A stretch of DNA of 13,333 nucleotides from Lachnospiraceae bacterium (lineage in GTDB: Bacteria; Bacillota_A; Clostridia; Lachnospirales; Lachnospiraceae): contig JAGATU010000008.1 in the NCBI GenBank assembly GCA_017621115.1, positions 1 through 13,333 of the forward strand, read 5' to 3'. Shown piece after piece: positions 7,913 through 13,333 of the stretch (within the stretch, counting starts at the first letter, position 1; every line of letters begins with the position of its first letter). The position numbers and the translations under genes were made by a program. The notes under the pieces were generated by a model. That model worked only from the letters and a program-made list of their open reading frames with translations, did not search any database and was not told where the DNA came from.

Positions 7913-8230
7913 ATGGCACGTAAATTTATTTTTACTAATAAATTTTATTCCCCGAAAGGAATCATGTCGACAATATTAGGGATTCTTGATTTGGCAGCAC
8001 TTGTCTATATCTTTTATCTGACTTATCAGAATGGTGGTGTGGCCCTTGCAAGATACGGAACAACAGGATTGTTGATTACGGTCTTTTCGTTTGTCGGATT
8101 GATATTGGGGATTGTTTCAAAAACAGAGCCTGACAGGTTTTATTTATTTGCTTATTTGGGAATTCTGTTTAATGTCATCGCCCTTGGCGGTGTCAGTTTT
8201 GTATTGTATGCAGGAGCGTATGGATTATGA
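7913..8230 (+). CDS. Small membrane protein, three predicted spans (possibly DUF6142-like)
   Basis: A 105-residue protein with a short N-terminus containing MARKFIFTNKFYSPKG and three hydrophobic segments at about residues 17-38, 48-68 and 76-102. No catalytic motif is visible. The composition and the opening FTNKFYSPKGIMS recall a small uncharacterised membrane family common in Clostridia (DUF6142, tentative and from memory). The ATG is preceded by a strong TTGGAGG ribosome site. Its TGA stop overlaps the ATG of the following aminopeptidase gene by 4 bases, so the two are probably translationally coupled. Two hairpins precede it and no convincing promoter was found, so expression may depend on readthrough from the pyr genes. 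Role unknown. Confidence 0.82.
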   Translation: MARKFIFTNKFYSPKGIMSTILGILDLAALVYIFYLTYQNGGVALARYGTTGLLITVFSFVGLILGIVSKTEPDRFYLFAYLGILFNVIALGGVSFVLYAGAYGL

Positions 8231-10287
8231 TGGAAATCAATTTGGAACTTACACAGGAGAGATATGAGCTGGCAGCAGGCCGTATCCGTGAGATTGCAGA
8301 GGCGGATATAACAGAAGTCGCGGCTCCGTTTGCGGATTATTTCAAGGAATCAGCGGCATTTCTTGTGCAGATGGATAAAGTTCTTGGTGCGGCGAAAAGC
8401 GGTATTTTATTTGCGGCACCTATTGCGGAGAAAGAAAAACTGAATGAGGATTTATTCCGTGAATTGGTAAGTGCTTATGATACCAGTTATTGCAATCCTT
8501 CTTATGCGGTTGCTATGCTTGGCAAAGAATACGGGGCTTTTTTGTCTGCATTGCGTGCAGAGCTGCGAAGCCTTATTGCTTTTGCATTTGAACAGAAAAT
8601 ATACGATATGACCATTCGTATGGAATTGTTTTTGGAGATTTACGGATGGTTTGCAATGGACGAAAAGCCTTCCTACAAAGAATTACAGGAAAGTTATGCG
8701 TCATTTGCATTTGATTACCAGGAAGAATTTATGGAAGAAGGCGTAATAGCGTCTTTTACCACAGAGAATTCTTTTGCGAAAGATATTGTATGCGGTGCGG
8801 ATTTATTAACGCCGGATTATTTATATGATTATGGCGAATACATCAGCGAAAATGAGCGCAAGATGGCAGCCTACATGGCTACGCTTGCGGATGACACGGT
8901 ACAGTTGATTGCGGACACGTTTACGGAAGGTTACCGCAAGGGATTTGAGACAACCGGTAAGGATATCAGCATTAAAAAGACAGTGAATATCCGTTATTTT
9001 ATCGGATTTGAGCGTGTGGTCAAGGCGGCAATTGAGAATTTTAAAAAGATTGGTCTTGAGACAATAATCAACCGTGCCCAGCCAAGTTTTTTGCAGGGAA
9101 GAAATGTACAGAAGGTCGGATTTTATGGCACACAGCCTTGTAAGCAGTTTGAATGTGACCATGAATTTGACAAAGTGCTGTATTTTAACAGTATGTTTGT
9201 AACACGCAAATTAGAGGCTTATAAGGCAGCTCTTGAAAAATATAAAGAAGAGGCGTCGGTGTTTGGCGGACCGGCTGTTATTGAAGAGTTTGGGGAAGAA
9301 CCGTTTTCACCATTGGAAAAGGAAGAAGCATTCCGTCTTGGTACGCAGGAGAGAAAACTCACTGTAGAATATGCGGGTAAAGCCGGGGCTCTTTTGAATC
9401 AGTATGTGAAGGGAGAGGAACGCAGTTTTACGATAATTGCATTCCCGACACCTGCAATCGGTACGCAGTTTGAGGCCATTTTTGATGAGACCATCAAATT
9501 AAATACTCTAAGTTATGAGTTGTATCAGCGCATCCAGCAGACAATCATTGACACTCTGGATACAGCGGATTATGTGAGAATTAATGGTAAGGACGGAAAC
9601 GAAACGGACCTTAAGGTGAACCTTTGGAAATTACAGAATCCTGACAAAGAGACCATTTTTGAAAACTGTGTTGCAGATGTGAATATTCCGGTCGGAGAAG
9701 TGTTTACGTCTCCGGTTTTAGGCGGTACTGATGGTGTGTTACATGTGTCTGAGGTTTTCTTAAACGGACTAAAGTTTGAGAATTTAAAAGTTACTTTTAA
9801 GGACGGTATGACAGCAGAACACGAATGCTCCAATTTCGAAGATAAGGAGCAGGGAAAGCGCTATATTAAGGATCATGTACTTCATCAACATGAGAGTCTT
9901 CCGCTTGGCGAGTTTGCGATAGGTACCAATACCGTGGCATACCGCATGGCAAAAGAGTTCGGTATCGGTAAAGTATTGCCGATTCTGATTGCCGAGAAAA
10001 CAGGGCCTCATTTTGCGGTAGGTGATACCTGTTATTCCCATGAGGAAGATATGGTAACGTATAATGCGGACGGCAAGGCAATTGTGGCCAGGGAAAACGA
10101 GGTTTCCGCAAAACGAAGCGAGGATATGACAAAGGCGTACTTCAATTGTCATACCGATATTACGATTCCTTATGACGAGATTGGCGAGTTGACGGCAGTA
10201 TGTAAAGACGGAACACAGAAACCGGTTATTAAGGATGGAAGATTTGTGCTAGCCGGATGTGAAGAGTTAAATGTGCCATTAAACTAA
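8227..10287 (+). CDS. M29-type metalloaminopeptidase with long N-terminal extension
   Basis: Probable cytosolic metal-dependent aminopeptidase of family M29 (aminopeptidase T/AmpS type). The C-terminal part (about residues 380-686) holds the full expected metal-ligand set: Glu491 in PVGEVFTSP, Glu562 in LGEFAIGTN, His595 in GPHFAVGD, and His642 plus Asp644 in NCHTDITI. A Tyr near the usual catalytic position is at 603, one residue further from His595 than I would expect. The preceding segment RINGKDGNETDLKVNLW also fits the family. M29 enzymes are usually ~410 residues; here some 240 extra residues, acidic and mostly helical, lie at the N-terminus and match no domain I recognise. There is no signal peptide. 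ATG 8227 overlaps the upstream stop by 4 bases, with AGGAG about 10 bases before it; the next codon is also ATG. Substrate preference cannot be told from the sequence. Confidence 0.85.
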   Translation: MMEINLELTQERYELAAGRIREIAEADITEVAAPFADYFKESAAFLVQMDKVLGAAKSGILFAAPIAEKEKLNEDLFRELVSAYDTSYCNPSYAVAMLGKEYGAFLSALRAELRSLIAFAFEQKIYDMTIRMELFLEIYGWFAMDEKPSYKELQESYASFAFDYQEEFMEEGVIASFTTENSFAKDIVCGADLLTPDYLYDYGEYISENERKMAAYMATLADDTVQLIADTFTEGYRKGFETTGKDISIKKTVNIRYFIGFERVVKAAIENFKKIGLETIINRAQPSFLQGRNVQKVGFYGTQPCKQFECDHEFDKVLYFNSMFVTRKLEAYKAALEKYKEEASVFGGPAVIEEFGEEPFSPLEKEEAFRLGTQERKLTVEYAGKAGALLNQYVKGEERSFTIIAFPTPAIGTQFEAIFDETIKLNTLSYELYQRIQQTIIDTLDTADYVRINGKDGNETDLKVNLWKLQNPDKETIFENCVADVNIPVGEVFTSPVLGGTDGVLHVSEVFLNGLKFENLKVTFKDGMTAEHECSNFEDKEQGKRYIKDHVLHQHESLPLGEFAIGTNTVAYRMAKEFGIGKVLPILIAEKTGPHFAVGDTCYSHEEDMVTYNADGKAIVARENEVSAKRSEDMTKAYFNCHTDITIPYDEIGELTAVCKDGTQKPVIKDGRFVLAGCEELNVPLN

Positions 10288-10314
10288 TTAATATAAAAAA
10301 AGGCACGAAGTCCT

Positions 10315-10343
10315 TTGACTTAATAAGCAAAGTTTAGTAAGAT
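10315..10343 (+). promoter_or_regulatory. Sigma-A-like promoter for the purE operon
   Basis: TTGACT (10315-10320, 5 of 6 to the -35 consensus) is followed by a 17-base spacer and TAAGAT (10338-10343, 4 of 6 to the -10 consensus). A start near 10350 is expected, giving a leader of about 58 bases before purE. It is the best promoter candidate in the window and sits where the purine genes begin. Confidence 0.65.
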
Positions 10344-10382
10344 ATAGGGTGGTAAACTAATCAAAATAAAAATGTTTACCAC
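10332..10382 (+). promoter_or_regulatory. Inverted repeat / GTTTA half-sites in the purE control region
   Basis: GTGGTAAAC (10349-10357) and GTTTACCAC (10374-10382) form a perfect 9-base inverted repeat with a 16-base AT-rich centre. A third GTTTA at 10332-10336 lies in the promoter spacer; with TAAACT it gives a second inverted repeat, AGTTTA (10331-10336) and TAAACT (10353-10358). The three GTTTA cores alternate in orientation and begin exactly 21 bases apart (10332, 10353, 10374). This could be a repressor operator, or an RNA stem-loop at the extreme 5' end of the mRNA. The sequence does not resemble the known B. subtilis PurR box, and the leader is too short for a purine riboswitch. Confidence 0.5.
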
Positions 10383-10407
10383 ACTTGGATTATGAGAGGA
10401 GATTATT

Positions 10408-10908
10408 ATGCCACAGGTAGGTATTGTAATGGGCAGTGATTCCGATATGCCGGTAATGGCTAAGGCTGCCGATATTTTAGAAGAATTAGGAATTTCATAT
10501 GAGATGAATATCATTTCCGCTCACAGAGAGCCGGATGATTTCTTTGAATATGCAAAAGGTGCGGAAGCGCGCGGATATAAGGTAATTATTGCAGGAGCAG
10601 GTATGGCAGCACATCTTCCGGGTATGTGCGCAGCTATTTTCCCAATGCCTGTTATCGGTATTCCGATGCATACCACATCCCTCGGCGGACGTGATTCTTT
10701 ATATTCCATCGTACAGATGCCTTCAGGCATTCCGGTAGCAACCGTAGCAATTAACGGTGGTGCGAATGCGGGATTACTCGCAGCTAAGATTTTGGCGACA
10801 TCGGATGCGGATTTGCTTGCTAAGTTAAAGGATTACAGCAATTCTTTAAAAGAAGCGGTTCAGAAGAAAGACGCCAAATTACAGGAAGTCGGATATAAGA
10901 ATTACTAA
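10408..10908 (+). CDS. purE: 5-(carboxyamino)imidazole ribonucleotide mutase / AIR carboxylase subunit
   Basis: Forms CAIR in purine synthesis, most likely from N5-CAIR (class I). The protein has 166 residues, normal for a single-domain PurE. Family motifs are GSDSDMP (residues 9-15), SAHREP (37-42, where E. coli has SAHRTP), GMAAHLPGM and RDSLYSIVQMPSGIPVATVAI. The segment after this reads NGGANAGLLA, about two residues shorter than the AIGxAGAxNA form of many class I enzymes. ATG 10408 has GAGAGGAG at 10394-10401. It is the first gene after the promoter at 10315-10343 and lies 24 bases before purM. No purK is visible here, so the exact carboxylation route is unproven. Confidence 0.95.
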   Translation: MPQVGIVMGSDSDMPVMAKAADILEELGISYEMNIISAHREPDDFFEYAKGAEARGYKVIIAGAGMAAHLPGMCAAIFPMPVIGIPMHTTSLGGRDSLYSIVQMPSGIPVATVAINGGANAGLLAAKILATSDADLLAKLKDYSNSLKEAVQKKDAKLQEVGYKNY

Positions 10909-10932
10909 AATATACAACAAAGGAGAATCAAA

Positions 10933-11958
10933 ATGGATTACAAGAAATCTGGAGTAGATATCGAAGCAGGCTACAAATCAGTGGAATTAATGAAGGAGCA
11001 TGTTAAGAAAACCATGAGACCGGAAGTATTGGGCGGTCTTGGCGGTTTTTCAGGTGCATTTTCCCTCGCTAAAATTAAGGATATGGAAAACCCTACATTG
11101 GTATCCGGAACAGACGGATGCGGTACAAAGGTTAAATTGGCATTTTTAATGGATAAGCATGATACAATCGGTATTGATGCGGTAGCTATGTGTGTAAACG
11201 ATATCGCCTGTGCAGGTGGTGAACCATTATTTTTCTTAGACTATATTGCATGCGGTAAGAACTATCCTGAAAAGATTGCAACTATCGTTAAGGGTGTTGC
11301 AGAAGGATGTTTACAGTCCGGTTGTGCATTAATCGGTGGCGAGACAGCAGAACATCCGGGACTTATGCCGGAAGACGAATACGATTTGGCAGGTTTTGCA
11401 GTTGGTGTTGTTGATGAAAAGGATATCATCACAGGCAAGGATCTTGCAGAAGGTGATGTGCTTATCGGTATGGCTTCTTCAGGCGTACATAGCAACGGAT
11501 TCTCACTCGTGCGTAAAGTATTCGAGATGACAAAAGAAAGTCTCGATACATACTATGATGAATTAGGAACTACTTTAGGAGAAGCATTAATTGCTCCTAC
11601 AAGAATTTATGTAAAAGCATTAAAGGCTATCAAGGATGCGGGTGTTACCGTTAAAGCCTGCAGCCATATTACCGGTGGCGGTTTCCAGGAAAATATCCCC
11701 AGAATGCTTCCGGAAGGAATGCATGCAGTGGTACGTAAGGATTCTTACGAAATTCCTGCAATTTTCAAATTATTACAGAAGACAGGTAATATTGCAGAAG
11801 ATATGATGTACAACACATACAATATGGGACTTGGTATGATTGTAGCAGTATCCCCTGATAAAGTGGATGCTACCATGGAAGCAATCAAGTCTGCAGGAGA
11901 TACACCTTACGTAGTAGGCGAGATCAAAGCCGGTGAAAAAGGAGTTACCTTATGCTAA
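10933..11958 (+). CDS. purM: Phosphoribosylformylglycinamidine cyclo-ligase (AIR synthetase)
   Basis: ATP-dependent ring closure of FGAM to AIR, the step before PurE. The protein has 341 residues, the usual length. It begins [20 protein letters not shown], typical of PurM, and has the nucleotide-binding loop [13 protein letters not shown], the segment [20 protein letters not shown] and [22 protein letters not shown], then [12 protein letters not shown] and the C-terminal [14 protein letters not shown] strong CAAAGGAG ribosome site precedes the ATG. Its last 7 bases overlap the start of purN, and the purN ribosome site (AAAGGAG) is within the final purM codons, indicating coupled translation. 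All core motifs are intact. Confidence 0.97.
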   Translation: MDYKKSGVDIEAGYKSVELMKEHVKKTMRPEVLGGLGGFSGAFSLAKIKDMENPTLVSGTDGCGTKVKLAFLMDKHDTIGIDAVAMCVNDIACAGGEPLFFLDYIACGKNYPEKIATIVKGVAEGCLQSGCALIGGETAEHPGLMPEDEYDLAGFAVGVVDEKDIITGKDLAEGDVLIGMASSGVHSNGFSLVRKVFEMTKESLDTYYDELGTTLGEALIAPTRIYVKALKAIKDAGVTVKACSHITGGGFQENIPRMLPEGMHAVVRKDSYEIPAIFKLLQKTGNIAEDMMYNTYNMGLGMIVAVSPDKVDATMEAIKSAGDTPYVVGEIKAGEKGVTLC

Positions 11959-12578
11959 ATATTGTTGTTTGTGTTTCCGGTGGCGGAACCAATCTTCAGG
12001 CAATTATTGACGGTATTGATAACGGAAGTATTACTAATACCAAGATAGTCAGTGTTATCTCTAATAATTACGGTGTGTACGCACTGGAAAGAGCTGCGAA
12101 AGCAGGAGTTCCGGGTATTGTACTTTCACCGAAGGATTATGAGAAAAGAAGTGACTTTGAAGTGGCTTTTTTGGATAAGGTAAAGGAACTGAATCCGGAT
12201 TTGATTGTCCTTGCCGGTTTTCTTGTAAAGATTCCGGAGGCAATGGTAGAAGCATTTCCGCACCGGATTATCAATATCCATCCGTCACTGATTCCGTCAT
12301 TCTGCGGAGTGGGATACTATGGACTTAAGGTGCACGAAGGTGTTCTTGCGCGTGGTGTCAAAGTTACCGGAGCTACGGTGCATTTTGTAGACGGCGGAAT
12401 GGATACCGGTCCGATTATTTTCCAGAAATCAGTGGAAGTTAAGCAGGATGATACAGCCAAGGTGCTTCAGCAAAGAGTAATGGAAGAAGCCGAATGGTTG
12501 ATTTTACCGAAGGCGATTGATGCGATTGCAAACGGTAAGATTACAATAACAGAAGGTAAAGTGACAGTTACAGAATAA
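11952..12578 (+). CDS. purN: Phosphoribosylglycinamide formyltransferase
   Basis: Transfers a formyl group from 10-formyl-tetrahydrofolate to GAR in the third step of IMP synthesis. The protein has 208 residues, as expected. The N-terminal phosphate-binding segment is [13 protein letters not shown]. The catalytic triad is present as Asn108 and His110 in INIHPSLIP and Asp151 in [13 protein letters not shown], matching Asn106, His108 and Asp144 of the E. coli enzyme. The segment after the His motif ([14 protein letters not shown]) differs from the proteobacterial version but keeps the PS and G positions. It overlaps purM by 7 bases at ATGCTAA. A 45-base gap with a short GC-rich hairpin separates it from purD. 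Confidence 0.97.
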   Translation: MLNIVVCVSGGGTNLQAIIDGIDNGSITNTKIVSVISNNYGVYALERAAKAGVPGIVLSPKDYEKRSDFEVAFLDKVKELNPDLIVLAGFLVKIPEAMVEAFPHRIINIHPSLIPSFCGVGYYGLKVHEGVLARGVKVTGATVHFVDGGMDTGPIIFQKSVEVKQDDTAKVLQQRVMEEAEWLILPKAIDAIANGKITITEGKVTVTE

Positions 12579-12582
12579 ATCA

Positions 12583-12602
12583 GGCGGCCTTTAGAGGGCG
12601 CC
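12583..12602 (+). promoter_or_regulatory. GC-rich hairpin between purN and purD
   Basis: GGCGGCC (12583-12589) can pair with GGGCGCC (12596-12602) with one G-G mismatch and a 6-base loop. It lies 4 bases after the purN stop and is followed by an A-rich stretch with no U-tract, so it is not a convincing terminator. A role in mRNA processing or tuning of purD level is possible but unproven. Confidence 0.3.
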
Positions 12603-12623
12603 AGACATAAGAGAGGATAAAAG

Positions 12624-13333
12624 ATGAAAGTTTTAATCGTAGGCGGCGGCGGTAGAGAGCATGCAATCGCTATGTGTGTAAGCAAGAGTGCGAAATGTGA
12701 GAAATTGTATTGCGCACCGGGTAATGCCGGAATTGCACAACTTGCAGAATGTGCTCCAATCGGTGCCATGGAATTTGATAAATTAGTGGCATTTGCAAAA
12801 GAAAAAGAGATTGATTTTGTTATCGTTGGTATGGACGATCCATTGGTTGGCGGTCTTGTTGACAAAATGGAAGAAGCCGGAATTAAGACTTTCGGTCCTA
12901 AGAAAAATGCAGCTATCTTAGAAGGTAGTAAGGCATTTTCCAAGGATTTAATGAAGAAATACAATATTCCGACAGCGGCATATGAAAATTTTGATTCCGC
13001 AGACGAGGCGCTTGCTTATCTTGAGACAGCAAAAATGCCTATCGTATTAAAGGCAGACGGTCTTGCTCTTGGTAAGGGCGTACTTATCTGTAATACCAAA
13101 GAAGAAGCTATCGAGGGCGTTAAGTCCATTATGCTTGATAAGAACTTTGGTGATGCCGGTAACCGTATGGTAATTGAAGAATTCATGACAGGTCGTGAAG
13201 TATCCGTGCTTTCTTTTGTAGACGGTAAGACTATCCGTATTATGACATCCGCTCAGGATCATAAGCGTGCAAAAGATGGTGACCAGGGCTTAAATACCGG
13301 TGGTATGGGAACATTTTCCCCAAGCCCGTTCTA
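12624..13333 (+). CDS. purD: Phosphoribosylamine-glycine ligase, 3' end missing
   Basis: ATP-grasp enzyme joining glycine to phosphoribosylamine to make GAR, the substrate of PurN. The frame runs from ATG 12624 to the window edge with no stop: 236 codons plus two bases of a usual ~420. The start MKVLIVGGGGREHAIA is the classic PurD N-terminus, and CAPGNAGIA follows it. The ATP-grasp core begins with PIVLKADGLALGKGV and continues through VIEEFMTGREVSVLSFVDG to DHKRAKDGDQGLNTGGMG, all typical. The ribosome site is GAGAGGA before the ATG. It is the fourth gene of the purE-purM-purN-purD run and probably cotranscribed with it. Confidence 0.97.
   Translation, partial: MKVLIVGGGGREHAIAMCVSKSAKCEKLYCAPGNAGIAQLAECAPIGAMEFDKLVAFAKEKEIDFVIVGMDDPLVGGLVDKMEEAGIKTFGPKKNAAILEGSKAFSKDLMKKYNIPTAAYENFDSADEALAYLETAKMPIVLKADGLALGKGVLICNTKEEAIEGVKSIMLDKNFGDAGNRMVIEEFMTGREVSVLSFVDGKTIRIMTSAQDHKRAKDGDQGLNTGGMGTFSPSPF

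Noticed and set aside
10288..10407. Purine or PRPP-type riboswitch upstream of purE
   Set aside because: The predicted leader is only about 58 bases and lacks a three-way junction or a terminator switch, so it is too short for known purine riboswitches.
12467..12964. 165-codon reverse-strand frame across the purN-purD junction
   Set aside because: The composition is Ser/Pro/Ile-rich as expected from the reverse of the coding genes, and it overlaps two certain genes on the other strand.
1..13333. CRISPR arrays, tRNAs, insertion sequences, phage or defence genes
   Set aside because: No regularly spaced repeats, cloverleaf-like segments, transposase motifs or terminal inverted repeats were seen when reading through the window.

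Overview
The window looks like chromosomal DNA of a strictly anaerobic, low-to-moderate-GC Firmicute, most likely Clostridia of the Lachnospiraceae type. The grounds are an oxygen-sensitive class III ribonucleotide reductase, AGGAGG-type ribosome binding sites, the long (type 2) form of PyrF, and several small proteins of a clostridial character. This placement is inference from protein character, not from a database search. Every supported gene lies on the + strand and there is almost no spare DNA. No tRNA, rRNA, CRISPR array, insertion sequence or phage gene was seen.

Layout. (1) 1-2497: nrdD (5' end cut by the window) and nrdG, the anaerobic ribonucleotide reductase and its radical-SAM activase. 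(2) 2565-7830: a tight run of a cytosolic sensor diguanylate cyclase (LacI-type ligand-binding domain fused to GGDEF), a TPR lipoprotein, pyrF, pyrE and a 50-residue single-span membrane protein not previously called as an ORF. It is followed by a hairpin that may be a terminator and a second perfect hairpin. (3) 7913-10287: a three-span membrane protein translationally overlapping a 686-residue M29-type metalloaminopeptidase with a long extra N-terminal region. (4) 10288-13333: a good sigma-A-like promoter with an unusual set of GTTTA half-sites, then purE, purM, purN and purD (3' end cut by the window).

Functionally the window gathers parts of three nucleotide pathways: dNTP formation (NrdDG), the last two steps to UMP (PyrE, PyrF) and four steps of IMP synthesis (PurD, PurN, PurM, PurE). 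The unexpected members are the c-di-GMP synthase with a small-molecule sensor domain and the TPR lipoprotein, which share an apparent transcription unit with pyrFE. The peptidase pair between the pyrimidine and purine blocks is also unexplained.

Most of the window is well-understood core metabolism. The points most worth following are the sensor-cyclase/lipoprotein/pyrFE arrangement, the purE control region, the 50-residue protein and the extended M29 enzyme. I do not see a clear-cut new defence or mobile system.
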